From assembly GCA_018266795.1 (NCBI GenBank), contig JAFDZV010000016.1:1-56137 (forward strand): 56,137 nucleotides of DNA, given 5' to 3'. This DNA is from Bacteroidota bacterium (GTDB taxonomy: Bacteria; Bacteroidota; Ignavibacteria; OLB7). A model generated the notes under the pieces. The model worked only from the letters and a program-made list of their open reading frames with translations. It searched no databases and was not told where the DNA came from. Below, one piece after another: positions 1 through 8,757 of the stretch. Numbering within the stretch: the stretch's first letter is position 1; every line of letters starts with the position of its first letter. A program made the translations under genes and the position numbers.

Positions 1-73
1 CGCACGCACTACCAACCGGCTTTCTGTCTTCTGCTACTGACTACAACGAGGCGTAGCCGAGCGTACAACTACC

Positions 74-622
74 TCAGTACGGCACCTCGCTCAGGCTGAG
101 CGGGTTCATGCTCGCCAGCAGGTCGCGTGTCTTCTCCATGTCGAACTTCGGGTCCTCAGACTCCACGCAGATGAAGAAGCGATCGTTCGACGCGCGCTCG
201 AAGCGGTCCACGTTGAACACGGGATGGTACGGCCTGGGCAATCCGTTCAGCAGGATCATGCCGAACACCGCGGTGCCGGCGGCAAACAGAATCGAAAGCT
301 CGAACGTTATCGGGATGAACTGCGGCCACGAGAAGTTCGGACGGCCGCCGATGTTCATCGGGAAGTAGTAGACCGCGATATATGTCTGCAGCCCAAGGCC
401 GCTGAACATTCCGCACAGGCCGGCGATCAGGATCAGCCAACCGAGATACGGACCGCGCTTCGGCATCTGATCCTCTACCGCCTCCACCGGAAACGGCATG
501 TAGGCATCGTAATGCTGATACCCATCGTTCTTGACGCGCTCCGCAGCGGCGGCAAGCTGCTCCGGCGTATCGAATTCCGCCATCAATCCGTGGATGGGAT
601 GCTTTGGAGTATTCTCGTTCAT
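74..622 (-). CDS. actD: Alternative complex III subunit ActD (DUF3341 membrane protein)
   Basis: Small membrane subunit of alternative complex III, which passes electrons from quinol to a periplasmic acceptor. The 182-residue product has a soluble N-terminal region (residues 1-56) followed by two hydrophobic helices at about 59-86 and 103-127, the second reached through a short loop containing FSWPQFIPITFE. This matches the DUF3341/ActD architecture, and its place directly after actC fits the usual act order. The gene lies 66 nt downstream of actC on the same strand. Further act genes (actE, actF) would be expected beyond the left edge; the first 73 bases hold no gene start that I can see. 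Confidence 0.9.
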   Translation of the reverse strand: MNENTPKHPIHGLMAEFDTPEQLAAAAERVKNDGYQHYDAYMPFPVEAVEDQMPKRGPYLGWLILIAGLCGMFSGLGLQTYIAVYYFPMNIGGRPNFSWPQFIPITFELSILFAAGTAVFGMILLNGLPRPYHPVFNVDRFERASNDRFFICVESEDPKFDMEKTRDLLASMNPLSLSEVPY

Positions 623-688
623 AGTTCCTTGTCCGCGATGGCGCCGCGTTGCTTCATGCGGCGCGAATTATCCGGATTCGTATTCCTC

Positions 689-2071
689 TCAATGATGTCC
701 GTGCTCAACTTCGTGCGAGAGCTCGCGCATTTCGGCAATCGAGATCACGGGCACGTAGCGGATGAAGAGGAAGAAGAGCGTCAGGAAGAAGCCGATCGTT
801 CCGAAGAACATTGCGAAGTCCCAGATCGTGGGGACGTAGGTGTGCCACGAGGAGGGAATGAAGTCGCGATAGAGGCTTGTCACGATGATCACGAAGCGCT
901 CCAGCCACATGCCCACGTTCACCACGATCGAGATGATGAACAGCCAGAGCGTGCTGCGGCGCGCGCGGCGCAGCCAGAGCGTCTGCGGGATCACGATGTT
1001 GCACGCGATGAGCGCCCAGTAGCTCCACGCCATCGGGCCGGTGGTGCGATTGATGAACATCCCCATCTCGTGCGGGCTGCCGCTGTACCATGCCATGAAC
1101 GCTTCCATCGCATAGCCGTATCCTACAACCAGCCCCATCGCAAGCATCACCTTCGCCATGTTGTTCAGGTGGCGCGCCGTGATGAAGCCCTCCAGACCGT
1201 ACGCCTTGCGCAGCGGGATACAGAGCGAGAGCACCATGGCGAAACCGGAGTAGATGGCGCCGGCAACGAAGTAGGGAGGGAAGATGGTCGTATGCCATCC
1301 CGGGATCAAGGACTCGGCGAAGTCGAACGACACGATGGTATGCACCGAGAGCACGAGCGGCGTGGAGAGGCCGGCGAGCACCAGGTAGGCGATGCGATAG
1401 CGGCGCCAGTGCTGGGCCGATCCGCGCCAGCCGAGCGCGAGGATGGCGTAGATCTTTCGCGCAACCGGCTTCACCGCGCGATCGCGCAGCACTGCCAGGT
1501 CAGGAATCAGACCAACGAACCAGTAGAGCGCGGAGACGCTTGCGTACGTCGAGATCGCGAACACGTCCCACAGAAGCGGGCTTCGGAACTGCTGCTGCAC
1601 GCCCATCGAATTCGGGAACGGGAACAGCCAGTAGTCCAGCCACGGACGACCCGTATGCAGAAGCGGGTAGAGACCCGCGCACGCAACGGCGAAGATCGTC
1701 ATGGCTTCCGCGAAGCGGTTGATCGACGTGCGCCAGTTCTGCTTCAGCAGCAACAGAATTGCCGAGATAAGCGTGCCGGCGTGGCCGATACCGATCCACC
1801 AGACAAAGTTGATGATGTCGAACGCCCACCCGACCGGCTGGTTGTTTCCCCAGATACCGACGCCGGTAAACAGGAGATGGATAATGGCAACAACCATGCA
1901 CCCGGCGAGGGTGATCGCGATCGAGAATCCCCCGAGCCACCCCCTGGTGAGTTTCGGGTTCAGCGAGAGATCGCTGATCTTTTCGGTAATGGCGTCGTAG
2001 GTATACCCCTTTGCAAGCACAGGGGGATTCGGCGCTATTCCTCTAACGTCAGGCGATTGCAGGCGCTCCAT
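689..2071 (-). CDS. actC: Alternative complex III subunit ActC (NrfD-like quinol-binding membrane protein)
   Basis: Integral membrane subunit of the NrfD/PsrC family, about 460 residues with roughly ten hydrophobic helices. In alternative complex III this subunit carries the quinol-oxidation site at the membrane and faces the iron-sulfur part of ActB. Recognisable stretches are the helix with FVWWIGIGHAGTLISAILLL, typical of NrfD proteins, and the later GMFINRTTGPMAWSYW. The start codon shares one base with the actB stop (TGATG arrangement), so translation of the two is probably coupled. Length and order agree with the family; I see no truncation. Confidence 0.93.
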   Translation of the reverse strand: MERLQSPDVRGIAPNPPVLAKGYTYDAITEKISDLSLNPKLTRGWLGGFSIAITLAGCMVVAIIHLLFTGVGIWGNNQPVGWAFDIINFVWWIGIGHAGTLISAILLLLKQNWRTSINRFAEAMTIFAVACAGLYPLLHTGRPWLDYWLFPFPNSMGVQQQFRSPLLWDVFAISTYASVSALYWFVGLIPDLAVLRDRAVKPVARKIYAILALGWRGSAQHWRRYRIAYLVLAGLSTPLVLSVHTIVSFDFAESLIPGWHTTIFPPYFVAGAIYSGFAMVLSLCIPLRKAYGLEGFITARHLNNMAKVMLAMGLVVGYGYAMEAFMAWYSGSPHEMGMFINRTTGPMAWSYWALIACNIVIPQTLWLRRARRSTLWLFIISIVVNVGMWLERFVIIVTSLYRDFIPSSWHTYVPTIWDFAMFFGTIGFFLTLFFLFIRYVPVISIAEMRELSHEVEHGHH

Positions 2072-5000
2072 CAGGCTCCCTTCTCGAGTTCAGGATTCGG
2101 GTTACGAAGCTTCGTCAAATACGTCGTGCGCGGCGCGGTTCCGAGATCGCCCAGCAGCGCATAGTTCAGCGGCGACTTCTTGGCCTTCGCGACACGGCTG
2201 TCCTTGTCGTTGATATTGCCGAAGGTGATCGCCTCCGTGGGGCAGACCTGCGCGCAGGCGGTGACAACCTCGCCGTCGCGGATCATGCGCCCCTCCTTCT
2301 TCGCCTCGATGCGCGCGCTGTTGATGCGCTGCACGCAGTAGGTGCACTTCTCCATCACGCCGCGGCTGCGAACGGTGACGTCGGGATTGCGCATCATCTT
2401 GAACGACGGAGTGTCCAGATCGGAGAAGAGGAGATAGTTGAAACGGCGCACCTTGTACGGGCAGTTGTTCGAGCAGTAGCGCGTTCCGATGCAGCGATTG
2501 TACACCATCTCGTTCAGGCCCTCTTCGCCGTGCACCGTTGCACCCACCGGGCACACCGTCTCGCACGGAGCTTTCTCGCAGTGCATGCAGGGAAGCGGCT
2601 GGAAGTGCTGCGCCGGCGCGGCGGCATCCCCCTCGTAATACCGGTCGATGCGAATCCAGTGCATCGCACGTCCGTTGTTCACCTGCTCCTTCCCGACAAC
2701 AGGAATGTTGTTCTCCGACTGGCAGGCAACAACGCAGGCGTTGCACGCCGTGCAGGCGGTCAGGTCGATCGCCATCCCCCACGCATGGCCCTTGTACGTA
2801 TGCTCCTTGTAGAGCGAAACGATCTCCGGCTCGTGATGGCGCTCCTCCATGAACTTCTCGTTCGCCATGAACTCGGCAAGCGTGCCGTGGCGGACGATGT
2901 CCCGCCCCTCCATGCTGTAGTGGGTCTGCGTCGTGACCAGCAGGTAGCAGTCGCCCGTCTTGTTGGCCGTGGCCGCCGCCGCGCGCCATGGCGCGTCGGA
3001 GGTACGGATGGCGTAGACGTTCACTCCCACATCGTTCCCAACCCGACCGGACCGCGTGCGCCCGTGGCCGAGGTAGAGCGTGCCGCAGCCGTCGGCATGG
3101 CCCGGCATCTCCCACACCGGAACCTTCACCGTCAGATTCTTGTAGCCCACCTCCACAACGTCCTCCGTCTTCCAGCCACGCTGCTTCGCGGTAGCCGGGC
3201 TCACCAGAAGCGCGTTGTCCCACACCAGCTTGGTGAGAGGCTTCGGCGCTTCCTGCAGCCAGCCGATGTTCGCGAAACGGCCGTCCAGAAGCATCGGGTC
3301 CACACGGAAGACGATATCGAACGCGTCCGCGCCGGCAGGCGTAGCCGCAAGCAACGCCGCCGCCGCCGTGGCCCACCCCCCGTTGAGCGTCGGGCTCTTC
3401 GGTGGAAGAGCGGAGCCGGCAACGATGCCGCGGTACAATGCCTGATGCCATCCCCGTTCAAAGTCACCGTTCACGGCGATCGAGGCAACCGGTCCGGCGT
3501 TCATGGCGGCCGGAGCAGCATGAGCCGCAGTGCTGTCGCCGGGTGTCGGCGCCGCGGCCGGAGCCGGAGCAGACTTCGCACCCTGCCAGTATGCGCGCAC
3601 GATGTCGTATGCCGTTGCCGACGGAGTACCGTTCAGGATGCTCACCACTTCGTGCAGCGACTTCGAATCCCAGAGCGGCGCCACCAGCGGCTGAACGATG
3701 GAGACCGTGCCGTCCATCGCGCGCGCATCGCTCCAGTTCTCGAGATAGTGCGAGAGCGGAAGATGCCAGTGCGAGAGATAGGCGGTCTCGTCGTTGTAGT
3801 CGCCCGCGTGAATGCGGAGGCGAACCTTCTGATAGCGCTCGGCGAACTTCAGGTCCGCCGGCGCCGTGAATGCGGGATTGCCGCCAAGCACCACCAGCGT
3901 ATCCACCTTGCCGCTATCGATCTGCTGCATCAGCGCCCCGAGCGACGCAGCCTGATTCGTCGGGTTGGCTTCAACCGGATCGGTGTAGACAACGGTGGTC
4001 CCCACATTTCCAAGCGCGGCGTTCATCGCATGTGCAAGCGCGTGAACGGCGGGCGACTGTTCGTCGCCGGCAACCACAACGCAGCGGCCGCGGTGTGCCT
4101 GAAGATCCTTCACCAGCGACGGGATCCACGCCTTGCCGAGAGCGTCGACTGCAGGCGAGGAGCCTTGTGCAGATACGCCCGGCACTCCGAGCGCGGCGCC
4201 TACTGCCCACGCGGCCTGCTCAACGGCTGCCGGAGCAAGCGCGGCGCGGTGATCGGCAACGGCGCCGGTAACAGACGGCGAGCTCTCGAGCGCATAGAGG
4301 CGGTTCATCCCCTTCACCTCGCCTGCGGTACGGCGCATGGTGGAGAAGTCGCGCGAATAACGAACGCTTCCCGGCATCGTGAGGAGGAAGTCCGCATCGA
4401 TGGAGAAGATCACCTCCGCCTTGTCGAACCGGTAGGTGGTCTCAACGTACTGTCCGAAGGCCATCTTCGCCCCCTCGCGCACGCAGTCGCGCCCGGCCGG
4501 CTCATACTGATGCCACACGGCGTTCGGATAGGTGGCCATCAACTGGCGCATCTGATCGGCGAGTGTGGGGGAGCTGATGGTCTCGGTGAGGAAGTGCAGG
4601 CCCGTTCCCTGCGCAGCCTTCCACGCGCCCACTTCGGCGGCGATGGCGGTCTTGAAGCTGTCCCAGCTTGCAATGCGCGAGCGCGAGAGCACGGTCTGCG
4701 AACGGTCGGGATCGTACAAACCCAGAATCGAAGCCTGCGTGATGGCGTCGGTTGCGCCAAGGCTTGCCGGATGATCGGGATTCCCCTCCACCTTCGTCGG
4801 GCGCCCCAGATGGCTCTCCACCAGCAACCCGGTTGCGTATCCACGCAGCGGCATCGCCGTGGCGAAGAAGCTCGGCTTTCCCGGAACGAACTCCTCCGGC
4901 TGCTTCACGTACGGGACGATCTTCTCTTCCGGTTGCTTTGCGCACGCCCCGATGCCGGCAAGCGCAAGCGAGGCTCCCATCAGCTTCAGGAAGTTTCGCC

Positions 5001-5190
5001 GGCCAACCGGATCAAGCCACTCGCTCGCTCCTTCCGGAAATTCACGATCCACCATCTCGCGAAACTCGGTGGTCTCGGCAATTTCCTCGAGGCCACGCCA
5101 GTACTGCCGACCAGTCTTGTTTGCAAGATGCTCGGTGAACGACGGGTTGTCGAGGGCTTTGCGGTTCGAAGTCTGGTTGTCGTTCTGCAT
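2071..5190 (-). CDS. actB: Alternative complex III subunit ActB (molybdopterin-like plus iron-sulfur fusion)
   Basis: Large periplasmic subunit of 1039 residues. A Tat-type signal with RRNFLKLMGASLALAG lies at about 64-79, not at the extreme N-terminus, as is usual for ActB. The first about 750 residues resemble a molybdopterin oxidoreductase that lacks the cofactor. The C-terminal quarter is a ferredoxin-like domain with four cysteine clusters: CTACNACVVAC, CMHCEKAPCETVC, CIGTRYCSNNC and CTYC followed by CAQVC. By family knowledge these hold three [4Fe-4S] and one [3Fe-4S] cluster. The start overlaps the actA stop (TAATG) and the stop overlaps the actC start, so the operon is tightly packed. 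An Ala/Pro-rich spacer lies near residues 540-570. Confidence 0.94.
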   Translation of the reverse strand: MQNDNQTSNRKALDNPSFTEHLANKTGRQYWRGLEEIAETTEFREMVDREFPEGASEWLDPVGRRNFLKLMGASLALAGIGACAKQPEEKIVPYVKQPEEFVPGKPSFFATAMPLRGYATGLLVESHLGRPTKVEGNPDHPASLGATDAITQASILGLYDPDRSQTVLSRSRIASWDSFKTAIAAEVGAWKAAQGTGLHFLTETISSPTLADQMRQLMATYPNAVWHQYEPAGRDCVREGAKMAFGQYVETTYRFDKAEVIFSIDADFLLTMPGSVRYSRDFSTMRRTAGEVKGMNRLYALESSPSVTGAVADHRAALAPAAVEQAAWAVGAALGVPGVSAQGSSPAVDALGKAWIPSLVKDLQAHRGRCVVVAGDEQSPAVHALAHAMNAALGNVGTTVVYTDPVEANPTNQAASLGALMQQIDSGKVDTLVVLGGNPAFTAPADLKFAERYQKVRLRIHAGDYNDETAYLSHWHLPLSHYLENWSDARAMDGTVSIVQPLVAPLWDSKSLHEVVSILNGTPSATAYDIVRAYWQGAKSAPAPAAAPTPGDSTAAHAAPAAMNAGPVASIAVNGDFERGWHQALYRGIVAGSALPPKSPTLNGGWATAAAALLAATPAGADAFDIVFRVDPMLLDGRFANIGWLQEAPKPLTKLVWDNALLVSPATAKQRGWKTEDVVEVGYKNLTVKVPVWEMPGHADGCGTLYLGHGRTRSGRVGNDVGVNVYAIRTSDAPWRAAAATANKTGDCYLLVTTQTHYSMEGRDIVRHGTLAEFMANEKFMEERHHEPEIVSLYKEHTYKGHAWGMAIDLTACTACNACVVACQSENNIPVVGKEQVNNGRAMHWIRIDRYYEGDAAAPAQHFQPLPCMHCEKAPCETVCPVGATVHGEEGLNEMVYNRCIGTRYCSNNCPYKVRRFNYLLFSDLDTPSFKMMRNPDVTVRSRGVMEKCTYCVQRINSARIEAKKEGRMIRDGEVVTACAQVCPTEAITFGNINDKDSRVAKAKKSPLNYALLGDLGTAPRTTYLTKLRNPNPELEKGA

Positions 5191-5846
5191 TATCTATGGC
5201 AGATAGAGCAATTGGTGAGCTGTTTGACGTTGACGTGGTACTCGTTGACCAGCTTCGGCCCGAGCACAGCCTGATCCTCCGCGGGCTTGTAGCCCATGGT
5301 CACGATCTGATCACGCGGGCGGATGTTCTTTGCAGGATCGCGGTGGCAGGAGAGGCACCATTGCATGTAGAGCGTGTTCGCCTTCCACATCAACGGCATC
5401 TTGTCCACACGTCCGTGACAGCTCTCACATCCGATTCCCTTGGCAACGTGGATACTGTGATTGAAGAAGACATAGTCCGGAAGGTCATGCACGCGCGTCC
5501 ACTTCACCGGAATGCCGGTGCGGAAGCTCTCGCGGATCGGCGCCAGGATGGCGGCATTGGTCCAGACCTGCGAGTGACACGACATACATGTCTCTGTGGG
5601 CGGGATCCCAGCGAAGGATGACTTCTCGACGGAGGTGTGGCAGTAGCGGCAATCGATTCCCAGACCGGCCACATGGTGTTCGTGTGTGAACTGCACGGGC
5701 TGTTCACGCGGCACGTCCACATAGGTCATGTAGTCGGAATTGTGATACGCATACAGGAACGCCAGCGCTCCTGCTATGAGGAAGAGTACCGCAAAGATGC
5801 TGACCTTCGAGAGGGTGTTGGAACTGCGATGAAATAATTGGGCCAT
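5190..5846 (-). CDS. actA: Alternative complex III subunit ActA (pentaheme cytochrome c)
   Basis: Membrane-anchored multiheme cytochrome c that takes electrons inside alternative complex III. The 218-residue protein has one N-terminal transmembrane anchor (about residues 15-34) and five CxxCH heme sites at residues 66-70, 87-91, 140-144, 164-168 and 213-217. Several extra histidines (HEHH near 55, NHSIH near 129) could be distal ligands. Five hemes and this length match ActA. It is the first gene of the operon seen here and begins about 170 nt downstream of a promoter-like sequence at 6022-6053. Confidence 0.93.
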   Translation of the reverse strand: MAQLFHRSSNTLSKVSIFAVLFLIAGALAFLYAYHNSDYMTYVDVPREQPVQFTHEHHVAGLGIDCRYCHTSVEKSSFAGIPPTETCMSCHSQVWTNAAILAPIRESFRTGIPVKWTRVHDLPDYVFFNHSIHVAKGIGCESCHGRVDKMPLMWKANTLYMQWCLSCHRDPAKNIRPRDQIVTMGYKPAEDQAVLGPKLVNEYHVNVKQLTNCSICHR

Positions 5847-6021
5847 CGTGCAGCTACGTTATGATCGTTACCACAATGCTCTTGCCTCCGCGCACCAGCG
5901 AAGAACCGGCGCACAGGCCGCCCGCATTCTGGAAGAACAACGTGTGTCAATGAGAACCGAACTCCACGTGCGCCATGCCCTCAGAGCAGTATGAACGGCG
6001 CCCTCCCCACATCGAGCGGTG

Positions 6022-6053
6022 CGAAGATACATTCCTCGCACTAAGAGCCCAAA
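6022..6053 (-). promoter_or_regulatory. Candidate promoter of the act operon
   Basis: Read on the minus strand this stretch gives TTTG, a 20-nt spacer and TATCTTCG. This is close to the Bacteroidota housekeeping promoter pattern (TTTG about -33, TAnnTTTG about -7; seven of eight positions in the second box). Transcription would start near 6015 and leave an actA leader of about 170 nt. It is the best promoter match in the 555-nt gap 5847-6401. The assignment rests on pattern and position only. Confidence 0.45.
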
Positions 6054-6233
6054 TTTAATCCCACATGAATGCGTCTACCATGACATTTGTCATGATTTGG
6101 CGCCGCGCGCAATACCGGGGGCCCGGCGCCGGCCGCTATTTGAATTCAGTCCCGATAAAGAGACCGGGCACGGCATCGGCACGCCGCCGGGCACGGCGAC
6201 GCAACTGCAGGGCACAGGGCACACCCAACAGAG

Positions 6234-6265
6234 AGCGGGCGCGATGCCGATGCAGCGCGCCCGCT
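6234..6265. terminator. GC-rich hairpin downstream of the EF-G-like gene
   Basis: Perfect 10-bp stem (AGCGGGCGCG with CGCGCCCGCT) around a 12-nt loop, lying 137 nt past the stop of the minus-strand GTPase gene and upstream of the act promoter. There is no clear U-run on either strand, so it may be a factor-assisted terminator or simply a stable structure. It is the only strong structure I see in this gap apart from the promoter. Confidence 0.3.
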
Positions 6266-6401
6266 TGGTTATACCATCGTGCCAGCGTGTACGACTCGCC
6301 GGCGTGGATCCGGGGTCCGCACGCACGGGACCAGCGGAACGCCGATGAACGGTCCGCACACGGGCCGCAGCGCTTCACGCAGACCGCTCCGCAGCGCGCG
6401 G

Positions 6402-8549
6402 CTACTCCTCCACCTCCTCCAGCTCCGCGGAGGCAACGATCTTCGCCTCGATCTCCTTCGGCACCTCCTCATAGTGGCTGAAGCTGCGCGTATAGCTGCC
6501 GCGTCCCTGCGTAAGGCCGCGCAGCCGTGCGGCATAGCCATAGAGCTCGGCCAACGGGATCTGCGCCTTGATCATCTGCGACGTCCCCTTGGAGTCCATG
6601 CCCAGAATGCGGCCGCGGCGGCTGGAGAGATCGCTCATGATATCTCCCATCGCATCAACCGGCGCAACCACCTCGATGTTCCAGATCGGTTCCATCAACT
6701 GCGGCCGGCACTCCTTCACTCCCTGTTTGAAACACATGCGCGCGGCGGTCTTGAACGCGTTCTCGTTGGAATCCACCGGGTGCATCTTGCCGTCGAAGAG
6801 TATCACGCGAACGTTCGTCATCGGATAGCCGGCAAACGCTCCGCGCTGCAGCGTCTCCAGTATCCCCTTCTTCACCGCCGGGATGAAACGTGCATCGATG
6901 GTGCCGCCGACGATCGAGTTGACGAAGTGGAACTTGCCGCCGTACGGGAGCGATTCCAGATCCTCGCTTCGCACCTGGTACGGATGCGGAACGGGACGTC
7001 CCTCCTCCCACGGCTCGATATGGAAATGCACCTCGCCGAACTGCCCCGCGCCTCCTGTCTGCTTCTTGTGCCGATAGCTGGTGGTTGTGGAGCCTTTTAT
7101 CGTTTCACGATACGGGATGCGGGGCGGCTTCATCTCCACCTCCACACCGTACTTCGACTGCAGGCGCTTGATGATCACTTCCAGGTGCATCTCCCCGAGG
7201 CCGCTTACCACCGTCTCGTGCGTGTCGGAATCGTGGTAGACGTTGAAGGTGGGATCCTCCTCGTGCATCATGTGCAGCCCCTCGCTCACCTTGGCCTCGT
7301 CTCCCTTCCCCTTCAGATACACCGCAGCATCCGCGATCGGCGCCGGGTACCAGATGGTGGGGATGGTAAGCTGGCGCGCCTTGGAGGAAAGCGTGTTGTT
7401 GGTGTGCGTGCTCTTCAGCTTCACCACCGCGCCGATGTCGCCGAAATGCAGCGTGCTCACATCCTGCCGGTTCTTGCCGTTGGTGGTGAACAACTGATTC
7501 AGCCGCTCCCCCTTGCCGTTGGCATTGTTCACCAGTTCCATGCCGCCGCTCACATGCCCGGCGAACACGCGGAAGAACGAGAGCTCGCCGACATGATGTT
7601 CGCTGACGGTCTTGAAGACGAAGAGCGCGGGATCGGCATCGTTGGGGCTGAGCGCAATCCGCTCATCGTGCGGCCCGGCGCCAACCGGCATCGGCGCATC
7701 CAGCGGGCTTGGAGCATAGTCGATGATGAAATCCATCAGCGGCGTGATCCCCACATTCTTCGTGCTCTGCGCCGCGAAGAGCGGATAGATCTTGCGCCGC
7801 CGGAACGCCGTGCGCAGGCCGATCTCCACCTCGGCATCGGTGAGCGTGCCGTTGTTGAAGTAGGTATCCATCAGCGTCTCGTCGGACTCCGCAAGCGTCT
7901 CCACCAGCGTGGTGCGCAGTTCCAGGCAGCGGGCCTGAACCTCTGCTGGGATGTCGGCGCTGTCCGCATGCGAACCGCTGCCGTCCTCTGCGAACGTCAT
8001 CACCTTCATCGAGAGGATGTTGACCATCGCGGCCAGCGTCTTGTTCTGATAGACCGGATATTCCAGCGGCACCACGTCGCGGGAGAAATGCTCGCGGAGG
8101 TACTGAAGAGTCTCCTCGAAGTGTGCCTGCTCAACACCAACCTTCGTCAGAACGAAGAGCACCGGGATCTTCGCCTCCTCGGCGAACTCCCACGCGGAGT
8201 CCGCGCCGAAGCCCACACCGGCGGAGGCATCAACCGTCATCACCATGGCATCGGCCACTCGCACGGCGGACTTGGTTTCGCCGATGAAGTCGGGGAATCC
8301 CGGCGTGTCCAGGATGTTGATCTTCTTCCCCTTCCAGGTACAGTGCATTGCCGAGAGTGTGATGGAGATGCCGCGCTCGATTTCGTCCGTATGATAGTCG
8401 CTGACCGTATTCCCCTCCTCCACGCTTCCCATTCGGCTGGTCTCCTTCGCCGCATACAGCATCGCCTCGGCCAGTGTCGTCTTCCCCGATCCTCCATGTC
8501 CTGCAAGAACAATGTTGCGGATGTTATCGCTTGTGAACTCAGCAGCCAC
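6402..8549 (-). CDS. EF-G-like translational GTPase (FusA2 type)
   Basis: A 715-residue protein with the five-domain layout of elongation factor G. The start is taken as GTG at 8549 because GGAGGTACACA sits just before it; an upstream ATG has no such site. The P-loop is GHGGSGKTT (residues 17-25) instead of the canonical AHIDAGKTT, switch I has RGISIT, and G3 reads DTPGF rather than DTPGH. G4 is TKVG at 135-138 where NKxD is normal. These features place it among paralogous EF-G-like proteins (FusA2 group) rather than the main translocase. Its role in translocation, recycling or stress is unproven; the genome should carry a canonical fusA elsewhere. The gene stands alone between opposite gaps. 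Confidence 0.88.
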   Translation of the reverse strand: MAAEFTSDNIRNIVLAGHGGSGKTTLAEAMLYAAKETSRMGSVEEGNTVSDYHTDEIERGISITLSAMHCTWKGKKINILDTPGFPDFIGETKSAVRVADAMVMTVDASAGVGFGADSAWEFAEEAKIPVLFVLTKVGVEQAHFEETLQYLREHFSRDVVPLEYPVYQNKTLAAMVNILSMKVMTFAEDGSGSHADSADIPAEVQARCLELRTTLVETLAESDETLMDTYFNNGTLTDAEVEIGLRTAFRRRKIYPLFAAQSTKNVGITPLMDFIIDYAPSPLDAPMPVGAGPHDERIALSPNDADPALFVFKTVSEHHVGELSFFRVFAGHVSGGMELVNNANGKGERLNQLFTTNGKNRQDVSTLHFGDIGAVVKLKSTHTNNTLSSKARQLTIPTIWYPAPIADAAVYLKGKGDEAKVSEGLHMMHEEDPTFNVYHDSDTHETVVSGLGEMHLEVIIKRLQSKYGVEVEMKPPRIPYRETIKGSTTTSYRHKKQTGGAGQFGEVHFHIEPWEEGRPVPHPYQVRSEDLESLPYGGKFHFVNSIVGGTIDARFIPAVKKGILETLQRGAFAGYPMTNVRVILFDGKMHPVDSNENAFKTAARMCFKQGVKECRPQLMEPIWNIEVVAPVDAMGDIMSDLSSRRGRILGMDSKGTSQMIKAQIPLAELYGYAARLRGLTQGRGSYTRSFSHYEEVPKEIEAKIVASAELEEVEE

Positions 8550-8757
8550 TGTGTACCTCCGTTCGAAAGAAAGTCCAAGGATTCCGTCGGTGCGTCGCAC
8601 TGGGGCGTGTAACGTCCAGGTAATGTTCGGGGAGGAGTATACGGAGCGTAATGGTGGATTTCAATAGTGGGGCGGGGTGAAGAGGGGGCACGGTGCGGAA
8701 TTAATGGGGGAACGTCGTACCTCGTTCCCCTCTATCCGGATACGGTGCGCCGACGGT

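Noticed and set aside
2530-5274. Very long open frames opposite actB, the EF-G-like gene, uvrA and the RND genes.
   Set aside because: They are mirror frames of strongly recognisable genes in GC-rich DNA. Their products are Arg/His-rich without domains or ribosome sites.
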